Part shown: one piece after another, positions 7,316-14,703 of the stretch
Numbering within the stretch: position 1 is the first letter of the stretch
Layout of the letters: the number at the start of each line of letters is the position of its first letter
NCBI GenBank assembly: GCA_022600395.1
Contig: JAHZKM010000052.1
Location: 1-25,297, forward strand
Source: Pseudomonadota bacterium
GTDB taxonomy: Bacteria; Pseudomonadota; Gammaproteobacteria; PS1; Pseudothioglobaceae
Reading direction: 5' to 3'
Length of the DNA stretch: 25,297 nucleotides
The notes under the pieces: generated by a model
The model's input: the letters and a program-made list of their open reading frames with translations, nothing else
What the model was told of the DNA's origin: nothing
Databases searched by the model: none
Translations under genes and position numbers: made by a program

Positions 7316-8664
7316 GAAGGGCGGCGAATTTTCTGCTTAGGATCTTTTTGAATATTTTTGTTTTTGATCTTGATTTTCTCATCAAAATTTCTCGCAATAA
7401 ATCCTAGCTCAGGTTTGATAGGCTTCATAGTAATCCAAACACGATAACCACTACCTTTGGCAACTTCTAGCACTTCGTTATATTCGGTAGTCATAGAATC
7501 GACGACGGTGTTAAAGCACTCATCTGGCAAAATCACTTCGATAGAATCCCCTACGCTGAATTTATTTTTTGCCTCAATCAGAGCCTTACCTTTTTTGTAG
7601 TCCAAAATTTCACCCACTACTTGCTGTTTATGTGAGCGTGAATAGTTATCAAAATAAGTTTGCAACTCTTCAGGCTGGTGGCGGCGATAAAAACCATCTG
7701 TATAGCCACGATTAGCTAGATTTTCCAATACTCCAAATGCCTCAGGATTAAACGCTCGTCCAGCTACAGCATCATCAATTGCTTGTCGATAAACTTGCGC
7801 AGTACGCGCTGCGTAGTAGTGTGATTTGGTTCTTCCTTCAATTTTTAAAGAGTCGATACCCATTTTGGTCAAAGTGTGTACGTGTTCAATAGCACGTAAA
7901 TCTTTTGAGTTCATGATGTAGGTGCCGTGCTCATCTTCATAAGTTGGCATTTGCTCGCCCGGTCGACCTTCTTCCTCTAGCAATACCAATTGATCTATTG
8001 GAGCTTTTATTTCAACTGCCTTAATGTCGCCTTCAAGAGTTTCTTCTGCTTCTTTTACATCATATTTCCATCGGCAAGAATTGGTACATGAGCCTTGGTT
8101 AGGATCTCGGTGATTGAAGTAGCCTGAGAGTAGACAGCGTCCTGAATAAGCAATACAAAGCGCACCATGTACAAATACTTCGAGTTCAATATCAGGACAC
8201 TCTTGGCGAATTTCTTGGACTTCATCGAGTGATAATTCACGCGAAAGAATAATACGGCTAATACCTGCATTTTTCCAAAATTTAACAGTCGCATAATTAA
8301 TAGCATTAGCCTGTACAGAAAGATGAATAACCTGCTCGGGAAACTTCTCTTTCACCATCATAATCAGCCCTGGATCTGCCATAATCAGTGCATCAGGTTT
8401 AAGATCAATCACCGGCTCAATATCTTGCATGTAAGTCTTGATTTTGCTGTTATGAGGGATGATATTAGAAGCGACAAAGAAATTCTTGTTGGCCTCATGA
8501 GCTTCACTAATACCTTGTTTTAAGGTGTCAAAATCAAAAGAATTATTGCGCACTCTGAGTGAGTATCTGGGTTGTCCTGCATACACTGCATCTGCACCAT
8601 AGGCATACGCATAGCGCATATGTTTTAGCGAGCCGGCAGGGGAGAGTAGTTCAGGCTTTTTCAT
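7309..8664 (-). CDS. trhP: tRNA uridine-34 hydroxylation protein TrhP (YegQ, U32 family)
   Basis: A 451-residue protein (E. coli YegQ 453) of the peptidase U32 family. TrhP acts in the prephenate-dependent, oxygen-independent route to 5-hydroxyuridine at tRNA wobble position 34, the precursor of cmo5U or mo5U. It begins KPELLSPAGSLKHMRYAYAY and carries the signature EVFVHGALCIAYSGRCLLSG followed by NQGSCTNSCRWKYDV, with Cys170, Cys177, Cys193 and Cys197. Related U32 proteins (UbiU, UbiV) hold an Fe-S cluster with conserved cysteines, so these may do the same. U32 collagenase-like peptidase is an older label for this family. The gene is divergent from trhO, which catalyses the oxygen-dependent version of the same reaction. 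Confidence 0.95.
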   Translation of the reverse strand: MKKPELLSPAGSLKHMRYAYAYGADAVYAGQPRYSLRVRNNSFDFDTLKQGISEAHEANKNFFVASNIIPHNSKIKTYMQDIEPVIDLKPDALIMADPGLIMMVKEKFPEQVIHLSVQANAINYATVKFWKNAGISRIILSRELSLDEVQEIRQECPDIELEVFVHGALCIAYSGRCLLSGYFNHRDPNQGSCTNSCRWKYDVKEAEETLEGDIKAVEIKAPIDQLVLLEEEGRPGEQMPTYEDEHGTYIMNSKDLRAIEHVHTLTKMGIDSLKIEGRTKSHYYAARTAQVYRQAIDDAVAGRAFNPEAFGVLENLANRGYTDGFYRRHQPEELQTYFDNYSRSHKQQVVGEILDYKKGKALIEAKNKFSVGDSIEVILPDECFNTVVDSMTTEYNEVLEVAKGSGYRVWITMKPIKPELGFIARNFDEKIKIKNKNIQKDPKQKIRRPSW

Positions 8665-8824
8665 GTTGTTATCGAGTTGAATGGAGTAAGTGTTAATCTT
8701 TAGGAAGGATTAATATTATACGGATATTGACCCTATTATTAATAGGGTTTGTTGCAATGTGCATAACCTCTTTGAAAAATAAACCTTTACGGTAAAATAG
8801 GTCAATTTTATTGATAGCGGTTTT
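8665..8824. promoter_or_regulatory. Divergent trhP/trhO control region
   Basis: These 160 bp hold promoters for both hydroxylase genes. For trhP (minus strand) there is TATAAT at 8720-8715 with TTAATA at 8742-8737 (16-bp spacer). For trhO (plus strand) there is TTGAAA at 8772-8777 and TAAAAT at 8793-8798 (15-bp spacer, short). Two dyads bracket the trhP promoter: CCCTATTATTAATAGGG (8731-8747) over its -35, and TTAATC-N9-GATTAA (8693-8713) over its probable start point. Neither gene has a strong Shine-Dalgarno. The regulator is unknown. Confidence 0.5.
8731..8747. promoter_or_regulatory. Perfect 8-bp inverted repeat, candidate operator
   Basis: CCCTATTA and TAATAGGG are exact reverse complements around a single T. 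The one-base centre is poor for an RNA hairpin but typical of a dimeric repressor site. It overlaps the -35 region of the trhP promoter and lies about 25 bp before the trhO -35 box. Confidence 0.5.
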
Positions 8825-9799
8825 ATGTTTACAGTTTGTGCTTTGTATCAGTTTGTTCGCTTGGACGACTTTGAAGATTTCAGCAAGCCTTTGCGCGAGT
8901 TAATGCTTGATTTGGATATTAAAGGCACAATTCTGCTCGCTCTAGAAGGCTTAAATGGAACAATATCAGGCCAGTCAAAATCTATTGATAAATTACTCGA
9001 TTTTTTAGACAAAGACGGGCGTTTTAATCAACTTGAAATCAAATTTTCGCAAAGTCAAAAGCCACCTTTTAAGCGGCTAAAGGTAAAACTCAAAAAAGAA
9101 ATTGTAACCTTAGGTGTAACAGGGATAGATCCAAAGGAATCTGTTGGTACGTATGTTGCTCCGCAGGATTGGAACGCACTTATTAGTGATCCTGATGTTG
9201 TGTTAATTGATACAAGAAACAACTACGAGTATGAAATTGGTAGCTTTAAAGGGGCGATTAACCCTGTTACTGAAACGTTTAGAGAATTTCCAGAATATAC
9301 TAAAAATAATTTAGAGCAATATCGCCACAAAAAAGTAGCCATGTTTTGCACGGGCGGCATTCGTTGTGAAAAATCAACTGCCTATTTAAAAACCCAAGGT
9401 TTTGATACGGTTTATCATTTGCAAGGAGGCATTCTCAAATATCTTGAGCAAATGCCACAAGAAGATAGCCTGTGGGAAGGCGAGTGTTTTGTTTTTGATG
9501 ATCGCGTAGCAGTCAAACACAACCTTGAGCAAGGTCAGTATGATCAATGTCACGCTTGTCGATATCCAATCACCGAGCAAGATAAGGCGCATGATCATTA
9601 TGAAAAGGGTGTGTCTTGTCCGAGATGCTACGGTACTAAAAATGAAGATCAGGTAAAGCGCTATCGTGAAAGAGAAAAGCAGGTCCAGCTAGCCAAGGCC
9701 AGAGGTGAAGAGCATATTGGTGATAACGCTAGTCAAGTAATTATTAATAAGGCCAAGAAAAAAGCATTAAAAAAACAGCAAAAAAATAACCATGTTTAA
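8825..9799 (+). CDS. trhO: tRNA uridine-34 hydroxylase TrhO (YceA, rhodanese-type)
   Basis: Oxygen-dependent hydroxylase forming 5-hydroxyuridine at position 34 of tRNAs. The 324-residue protein has the YceA layout: an N-terminal ferredoxin-like domain (about 1-95, with [10 protein letters not shown] at 40-49), then a rhodanese domain with [19 protein letters not shown] and the active-site loop [11 protein letters not shown] (Cys175, Cys181). A C-terminal cysteine cluster follows, CHAC (242-245) and CPRC (265-268), which looks like a metal-binding knuckle. The lysine-rich tail may bind RNA. The start at 8825 fits the family; no Shine-Dalgarno stands out. The 3' end overlaps the methyltransferase gene by 8 bp. 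Confidence 0.95.
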   Translation: MFTVCALYQFVRLDDFEDFSKPLRELMLDLDIKGTILLALEGLNGTISGQSKSIDKLLDFLDKDGRFNQLEIKFSQSQKPPFKRLKVKLKKEIVTLGVTGIDPKESVGTYVAPQDWNALISDPDVVLIDTRNNYEYEIGSFKGAINPVTETFREFPEYTKNNLEQYRHKKVAMFCTGGIRCEKSTAYLKTQGFDTVYHLQGGILKYLEQMPQEDSLWEGECFVFDDRVAVKHNLEQGQYDQCHACRYPITEQDKAHDHYEKGVSCPRCYGTKNEDQVKRYREREKQVQLAKARGEEHIGDNASQVIINKAKKKALKKQQKNNHV

Positions 9800-10382
9800 T
9801 CGACAAGATATTCCAAAGCTCAAACAAGATTTAACGATTGAGTCAAATCTACTTGGTCATGTGCTAAAGTTAAAAACACGTTGGGGTGTTTTTAGCCCAA
9901 AAGCCATTGATGATGGCACCTTAATGTTTATGAAATATTTGGACATTTCTAAGGAAGATAAATGTCTAGATTTAGGCTGTGGGTACGGACCGATTGGATT
10001 AAGTGTGGCTAAGTCTTGTCCTGAAGGCGAAGTGCATATGGTTGATAAGGATTTTGTGGCAGTTGAGCTATCTAATGTTAACGCTAAACTTAATCATATT
10101 AATAATGCAGAGGCCTATTTGTCAGATGCCTTTTCCTCTGTTGATCAAAAAAATTACTTTGATCAGGTGTTGTCAAATGTACCTGCAAAAGTTGGCAGAG
10201 AGCAGCTTAGTATTATTTTATATGATGCTTATGATGCGCTCAAACCTGGCGGCAAAATAACATTTGTAACCATTAACGGCCTGCGACACTTTATTAAAGA
10301 CAACTTTAAATCAGTTTTTGGTAATTATAAAAAAATTAAACAAGGTCAAAAATACACAATTGCCCAAGCAATTAAATTATAA
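9792..10382 (+). CDS. RsmC/MTS-type SAM-dependent methyltransferase, substrate unknown
   Basis: A 196-residue class I methyltransferase resembling the MTS domain of RsmC and RlmG. Motif I is [11 protein letters not shown] (60-70) and the acidic residue of motif II is Asp85 in VDKD. At motif IV, where amino-group methylating enzymes of this family have NPP(F/Y), it reads SNVPAKVG (128-135): the Asn and second Pro remain but the first Pro is Val and no aromatic follows. It lacks the N-terminal domain of RsmC. Its ATG lies within the last codons of trhO (8-bp overlap, no ribosome-binding site), so it should be co-translated with that tRNA hydroxylase. An RNA target is likely; action on the hydroxylated wobble uridine is my inference. 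Confidence 0.85.
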   Translation: MFNRQDIPKLKQDLTIESNLLGHVLKLKTRWGVFSPKAIDDGTLMFMKYLDISKEDKCLDLGCGYGPIGLSVAKSCPEGEVHMVDKDFVAVELSNVNAKLNHINNAEAYLSDAFSSVDQKNYFDQVLSNVPAKVGREQLSIILYDAYDALKPGGKITFVTINGLRHFIKDNFKSVFGNYKKIKQGQKYTIAQAIKL

Positions 10383-10385
10383 AAG

Positions 10386-10416
10386 TATAATATACGAGTA
10401 AAATACTAGGTTTTAC
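10386..10416 (+). promoter_or_regulatory. grxD promoter region with dyad
   Basis: TATAAT at 10386-10391 begins just after the methyltransferase stop; no good -35 is seen. Immediately downstream is a perfect dyad GTAAAA-N7-TTTTAC (10398-10416). The overlapping ATATACGAGTAAAATACT resembles, from memory, one half of type 1 IscR sites (ATAnnCGAGTAAA), which would suit a gene for an Fe-S carrier. The match to the other half is poor. Confidence 0.3.
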
Positions 10417-10439
10417 AAAGTTAATAATAGGAGATAACT

Positions 10440-10769
10440 ATGGATATAATGCAAAGAATTCAAGCTCAAGTAGATAGCGCACCAATCGTGCTTTACATGA
10501 AAGGTACGCCACAATTTCCACAATGTGGTTTTTCAGCAACTGCTGCACAAACACTTTCTTCTACCGGTATTGAATTTGCATATGTTAATATTTTTGAAGA
10601 CCAAGAGGTTATGCAAAACTTGCCAGCATTCCAAGATTGGCCAACGTTTCCACAAATTTACATGAATAGTGAACTTGTTGGTGGTGGCGATATTATTGTT
10701 GAAATGGCTCAGATGGGCACTTTGAAAGCTGCGATGGAAGAGGCAACTGCTAAGTTTAACGACAAATAA
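10440..10769 (+). CDS. grxD: Monothiol glutaredoxin, Grx4/GrxD type
   Basis: A 109-residue monothiol glutaredoxin with the CGFS active site (Cys29) after KGTPQFPQ, then WPTFPQIYMNSELVGGGDI, which forms the glutathione-binding surface (TFP motif and the following GG(G)D). GrxD proteins bind a [2Fe-2S] cluster with two glutathiones and hand clusters to apo-proteins, often with BolA. Length is that of E. coli GrxD. The ATG has a good Shine-Dalgarno (TAGGAGA, 10428-10434). It has its own likely promoter but could also be read from trhO. It ends 15 bp before the convergent metallopeptidase gene. Confidence 0.96.
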   Translation: MDIMQRIQAQVDSAPIVLYMKGTPQFPQCGFSATAAQTLSSTGIEFAYVNIFEDQEVMQNLPAFQDWPTFPQIYMNSELVGGGDIIVEMAQMGTLKAAMEEATAKFNDK

Positions 10770-10783
10770 ACGTTAATCTATAG

Positions 10784-11434
10784 CTATAAGTTTTTTAATT
10801 TATAGCCGTTATCTTGAAGCCAGCGTTTGCTGGCTTTATAGTTTGGCAGAATTGTTTCAACCAATTTCCAAAAACTCTTGGAGTGATTTTTGTGCACCGT
10901 ATGGCAAAGCTCATGCACTAGTACGTAATCAATCACAAAAATAGGTGCACCTATTAATAAATAGTTTAGATTGATATTATTGACACCACTACAAGACCCC
11001 CAAAGAGTTTTCTGGTTTTTTAGCCGCACTTGCTGGTATTTTAGTTGGTGATTTTTTGCATAATACTCAAGACGTGGTAGAGCAATTTTTTTGAAAGCTG
11101 ATTTATACCAAGCTAAAAACACCTTTTTTCCACCTTGATTAAGGCTAAATCTCTGCCCATCAAAGTTTAATCCTTCGCTCTGGGTAATATTAATATTTAA
11201 AGGGTATTCAACCCCTAAATATAAGAATTTTTCACCTTCTTTGTAACTAGGTGCTTGAGTTTTTCTGGCACGAATAGATCTAGATTTTTTACTAATCCAG
11301 TCTGATTTCTCATGCATAAATTGCTCTATTTTTTTAACAGATAATCGGTTTGGCGCCCGAACGATAAGCTCAGCATTGTTGTTAATTTGCAGGCTTAAGG
11401 TTTTGCGTTTTGAGCGAATCAGCTGATAGTCCAT
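10784..11434 (-). CDS. YgjP-like (DUF45/M48) zinc metallopeptidase
   Basis: A 216-residue protein of the YgjP/DUF45 group, putative zinc peptidases. The zinc motif is HELCH (His174, Glu175, His178) with the third ligand probably His184 in HKNHSKSFW. The segment LKNQKTLWGSCSGVNNINLNY, just before it, is also typical of the family (key WGSCS). There is no signal peptide or membrane segment, so it is cytoplasmic. The physiological substrate is unknown. It is convergent with grxD and divergent from ldhA, with no operon partner, and lacks an obvious Shine-Dalgarno. Confidence 0.9.
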   Translation of the reverse strand: MDYQLIRSKRKTLSLQINNNAELIVRAPNRLSVKKIEQFMHEKSDWISKKSRSIRARKTQAPSYKEGEKFLYLGVEYPLNINITQSEGLNFDGQRFSLNQGGKKVFLAWYKSAFKKIALPRLEYYAKNHQLKYQQVRLKNQKTLWGSCSGVNNINLNYLLIGAPIFVIDYVLVHELCHTVHKNHSKSFWKLVETILPNYKASKRWLQDNGYKLKNL

Positions 11435-11527
11435 AACAATATTTAACCTTATAAAAAAACAACAAATAACTTTTTTATATGATTTGTTTGTTACTATTAT
11501 GATTATTTTTCAAATGATGCAAAAATC
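11435..11527. promoter_or_regulatory. Divergent metallopeptidase/ldhA promoter region
   Basis: A 93-bp, extremely AT-rich divergent spacer. Candidate -10 boxes are TATTAT at 11495-11500 for ldhA and TATAAG on the minus strand near 11453. An imperfect inverted repeat, AACAACAAAT against ATTTGTTTGTT (one-base bulge), spans roughly 11459-11492. I cannot match it to a known regulator. Confidence 0.3.
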
Positions 11528-12520
11528 ATGGAAATCATTTTCTATAGTGCCAAGCGTTATGACCACGAATACTTTAATTTATTAAACAGAAAATATCAGC
11601 ATAAGCTTCGTTATGTTGAAGATAGATTAACATCAAAAACAGTTGATTTAATCAAGCAAGAATCTGTAGTTTGCGTGTTTGTTAATGATGTGCTTGATCA
11701 AGAAGTTTTATCTTTGTTGGCCCAGCAAGATGTTAAATTGATTGCATTGCGTTGTGCAGGGTTTGACAATGTAGATCTTAACGCTGCCAAGCAATTCGGC
11801 ATTAAAGTTATTAGGGTTGGCTCATATTCGCCCAATTCAGTGGCAGAGCATGCTTTGTGTTTAATGCTTGCCTTAAATAGAAAAGTATACAAATCTTATA
11901 ATCGAGTAAAAAGTGGCAATTTTTCTATTGATGGACTACTTGGCTTTGATTTTTCTGGAAAAACAATAGGCATTATTGGTACTGGTAAAATAGGATTAGT
12001 TTTATCACGCATCACTCAGGCTATGGGTATGAGAGTTATTGCCTATGATCTGGTTAAAAACCCTGAGTGTAAAAAACTGGGCATAGAATATGTGAGTATT
12101 GACACCATTTTTTCACAATCAGATGTAATTTCATTACACTGCTCATTAAACGCAAGAAATCGGCATTTTATAGATGCGTCAGCACTAGAAAAAATGAAAG
12201 ATTCAGTGATGCTTATTAATACTAGTAGAGGTGCAATTATTGATACTTGTGCCGTTATTGAAGCGCTTAAATCTAAAAAAATTGGATATTTAGGTATTGA
12301 TGTTTATGAAAATGAACAAGGTCTGTTTTTTGAAGATCTTTCATGTCAAACTATCAAAGATAGTGTTTTTAATAGCTTACTTAGTTTTCCAAATGTGTTG
12401 ATTACATCTCATCAAGGATTTTTTACTAAAAATGCACTGGAAAATATTGCTAACACTACACTGAATAATATCCAAAAATTTGAACAAGGCGATAATTTAT
12501 CCGATGAGGAGTTGTGCTAA
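11528..12520 (+). CDS. ldhA: D-lactate dehydrogenase (LdhA type)
   Basis: NAD-dependent enzyme reducing pyruvate to D-lactate, normally fermentative. The 330-residue protein aligns along its length with E. coli LdhA: CVFVND near 50, LIALRCAGFDNVDL (71-84), NAD-binding GTGKIG at 151-156, and the catalytic set Arg234 (NTSRGA), Glu263 (YENE) and His295 (SHQ). The DVYENEQGLFFED block (258-270) favours D-lactate dehydrogenase over other 2-hydroxyacid dehydrogenases. No Shine-Dalgarno precedes the ATG. The gene appears more AT-rich than its neighbours and stands alone, so acquisition by transfer is possible but unproven. Confidence 0.92.
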   Translation: MEIIFYSAKRYDHEYFNLLNRKYQHKLRYVEDRLTSKTVDLIKQESVVCVFVNDVLDQEVLSLLAQQDVKLIALRCAGFDNVDLNAAKQFGIKVIRVGSYSPNSVAEHALCLMLALNRKVYKSYNRVKSGNFSIDGLLGFDFSGKTIGIIGTGKIGLVLSRITQAMGMRVIAYDLVKNPECKKLGIEYVSIDTIFSQSDVISLHCSLNARNRHFIDASALEKMKDSVMLINTSRGAIIDTCAVIEALKSKKIGYLGIDVYENEQGLFFEDLSCQTIKDSVFNSLLSFPNVLITSHQGFFTKNALENIANTTLNNIQKFEQGDNLSDEELC

Positions 12521-12928
12521 GCACAGATGTTTAGTGAGAATTGAATTTATATGTAGCAGTCTAATAAAAATGCCAAAAATAAGCCGTTATTAAAATTTGT
12601 CAATTTTTTTCATGAGGTTGATTTTGGTAGGCTAAAAACGAATTTTCTAGGCTGAAAATCCATCAAAATAATCGATTTAATCAATTAAAACAGTTTTTTT
12701 GTTGATTTATATGCAGTTATAACTTTAGCTAAGGTGAAAATTAACCCATTTCCATTATTTCCTAAATTTTTTATGGCAAGATAAGGGTAAAAATTCATAA
12801 TAACAATACAAATAAAATAGTTTAAGCTTACAAAATACTCTAAACTTTAACTTTACAATTGTTTAAGCCAAGTGTCGTTTTGACCTTGCATTATTTTACT
12901 AAATTAAAACTATAACCTTAAAAAACTT
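12521..12928. other. 408-bp noncoding gap between ldhA and metY
   Basis: No convincing gene or structured RNA. A near-tandem 20-bp unit (12621-12660) carries TAGGCTAAAAA (12628-12638) and TAGGCTGAAAA (12648-12658); the second copy sits in a perfect inverted repeat ATTTTC-TAGGCT-GAAAAT (12642-12659). A TTGACC at 12880-12885 followed by TTAAAA at 12904-12909 (18-bp spacer) could be the metY promoter but is weak. The rest is simple AT-rich sequence. Confidence 0.5.
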
Positions 12929-14200
12929 ATGAAACTAGAATCTATAGCAATACACGAAGGCTACAAATCTGAAGAAACAACTAAGGCTGCTGCTGTGCCT
13001 ATTTATCAGACAACTTCTTATACATTTGATGATACTCAGCATGGTGCTGATTTATTTGATCTAAAAGTACCGGGTAATATTTACACGCGCATCATGAATC
13101 CAACGACAGATGTTTTGGAAAAGCGTATTGCTGCAATGGAAGATGGTATTGGCGCTGTTTGTGTCGCCTCTGGTATGGCTGCTATTACTTACGCGCTTCA
13201 ATGTATCTGCGATTCGGGAGATAATTTTGTTAGCACTAGTGAGCTTTATGGTGGTACTTATAATCTGTTTGCCCATGCTTTGCCAAGACAAGGTGTCGAG
13301 GTACGCATGATAAAACACAATGATTTTGACAAGTTTGAGCAATCAATTGATGAGAAAACCAAAGCTATATTTTGTGAGTCTATTGGTAATCCTGCTGGAA
13401 ATGTTGTTGATATTTCACGCTTAGCGGATATTGCGCACAAACATGGTATTCCATTAATTGTTGACAATACGGTTGCAACACCATATTTATGTCGTCCTTT
13501 CGAGTTAGGTGCAGATATTGTGGTACATTCATTAACTAAATATATTGGCGGACATGGAACATCAATTGGCGGTGCTATTATTGATTCTGGTAAATTTGAT
13601 TGGGTTGCTAATAAGGAACGTTTTCCAATACTTAATGAGCCAGATCCTGCTTATCATGGGGTCGTATATACAGAAGCTTTGGGTGCGGCAGCTTATATAG
13701 GTCGTTGTCGTGTTGGCCCATTAAGAAATACCGGTGCAGCAATATCACCAATGAATTCTTTTCAAATTTTACAAGGACTTGAAACCCTTGGATTACGTAT
13801 GGATCGCCATTGTGAAAATGCGCAAAAACTTGCTGAGTATCTACAACAGCATGAAAAGGTTGAGTGGGTTAATTATGCAACATTATCTGATAGTCCTTAT
13901 AATGAAAACTGTAAAAAAATCACTTCTGGCAAAGCCTCTGGCATTCTAAGTTTTGGTATTACTGGTGGAATTGAGTCTGCGACTAAGTTTATCGACTCTC
14001 TTGAAATGATTTTACGTTTAGTCAATATAGGCGATGCAAAATCGCTTGCTTGCCATCCTGCTTCTACCACTCATAGACAGCTGAATGAAGATGAACTTTC
14101 AGCAGCCGGGGTGAGTGCCGATTTGATAAGAATTTCTGTTGGAATTGAGCATATTGATGACATTATTGCTGATGTTAGCCAAGCGCTAGATAAAGCGTAA
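12929..14200 (+). CDS. metY: O-acetylhomoserine sulfhydrylase (MetY)
   Basis: PLP enzyme making homocysteine directly from O-acetylhomoserine and sulfide. The 423-residue length and the motifs VPIYQTTSYTFDD, DLFDLKVPGNIYTRIMNPT, and the PLP lysine Lys204 in HSLTKYIGGHGT match the MetY branch; MetB and MetC (about 385-400) lack the family insert near VGPLRNTGAAISPMNSF (key LRNTGAAISP). Substrate preference for O-acetyl over O-succinyl homoserine is by family. Direct use of sulfide would suit a sulfur-metabolising cell. No Shine-Dalgarno is visible before the ATG, but the N-terminus MKLESIAIHEGY matches the family. ytoQ follows after 14 bp. Confidence 0.93.
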   Translation: MKLESIAIHEGYKSEETTKAAAVPIYQTTSYTFDDTQHGADLFDLKVPGNIYTRIMNPTTDVLEKRIAAMEDGIGAVCVASGMAAITYALQCICDSGDNFVSTSELYGGTYNLFAHALPRQGVEVRMIKHNDFDKFEQSIDEKTKAIFCESIGNPAGNVVDISRLADIAHKHGIPLIVDNTVATPYLCRPFELGADIVVHSLTKYIGGHGTSIGGAIIDSGKFDWVANKERFPILNEPDPAYHGVVYTEALGAAAYIGRCRVGPLRNTGAAISPMNSFQILQGLETLGLRMDRHCENAQKLAEYLQQHEKVEWVNYATLSDSPYNENCKKITSGKASGILSFGITGGIESATKFIDSLEMILRLVNIGDAKSLACHPASTTHRQLNEDELSAAGVSADLIRISVGIEHIDDIIADVSQALDKA

Positions 14201-14214
14201 AAGTTGACAAAGTA

Positions 14215-14664
14215 ATGAATATGAATTTAACAGTATATCTTTCAGGAGAAATACATACAGACTGGAGGCAGCGTTTAAAAGAGGGGTGCGAAGCGCATGA
14301 TCTACCTGTTATGTTCACTTCTGCTGTAACTGATCATAATGCGAGCGATGCTGCAGGTGATGTGCTTGGCTCGGAAAGCGTGAGTTATTGGCGTGATCAT
14401 AAATCTGCCAAGGTTAATGCAATACGAACTAAGACTTTGCTTGAAAACTGCGATATTGCCATAGTACGTTTTGGAGATAAATACAAACAGTGGAACGCTG
14501 CTTTTGATGCGGGATATTGCGCCGCATTGGGTAAACCTTATATAACACTCCATGATGAGTCTATCGTGCACCCACTTAAAGAAGTTGATGGGTCAGCCAT
14601 GGCGTGGGCTACCACGCCAGAGCAGGTGATTGAAATTTTAAAATATGTCCTAACTAAAGAATAA
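14215..14664 (+). CDS. ytoQ: YtoQ family protein
   Basis: A 149-residue member of the YtoQ family, whose function is unknown and whose fold resembles nucleoside 2-deoxyribosyltransferases. It shares with Bacillus YtoQ the N-terminal VYLSGEIHTDWR, the central RTKTLLENCDIAIVRFGDKY and KQWNAAFDAGY motifs, and HPLKEV near the C-terminus. Two ATGs compete (14215 and 14221); the second fits the family N-terminus slightly better. It lies 14 bp after metY in the same direction, probably in one operon. It is convergent with purL 39 bp away. Confidence 0.88.
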   Translation: MNMNLTVYLSGEIHTDWRQRLKEGCEAHDLPVMFTSAVTDHNASDAAGDVLGSESVSYWRDHKSAKVNAIRTKTLLENCDIAIVRFGDKYKQWNAAFDAGYCAALGKPYITLHDESIVHPLKEVDGSAMAWATTPEQVIEILKYVLTKE

Positions 14665-14703
14665 AGCGTATATTTTTTTGGGCTTTACTTTTTTCAAAGG
14701 TTT

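Noticed and set aside
10783..10806. GCTATAA / TTATAGC inverted repeat between grxD and the metallopeptidase gene as a bidirectional terminator
   Set aside because: The T run lies in the loop rather than after the stem, and the arms are almost all A-T; weak as a terminator.
12513..12525. TGTGC-TAA-GCACA hairpin with the ldhA stop codon in its loop
   Set aside because: No T tract follows, so it is not an intrinsic terminator; five pairs around a stop codon can arise by chance.
12685..12798. 37-codon open frame on the minus strand in the ldhA-metY gap
   Set aside because: It has an ATG but no ribosome-binding site, no recognisable motif and biased AT-driven composition; likely chance.
12840..12928. 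SAM-sensing riboswitch before metY
   Set aside because: I looked for SAM-I or SAM-II-like paired elements; only AT-rich sequence without stable stems is present.
14663..14697. AAAGC / GCTTT pairing between ytoQ and purL as a terminator
   Set aside because: Only five pairs with a 14-base loop; the T-rich tail is suggestive but the stem is too weak to call.
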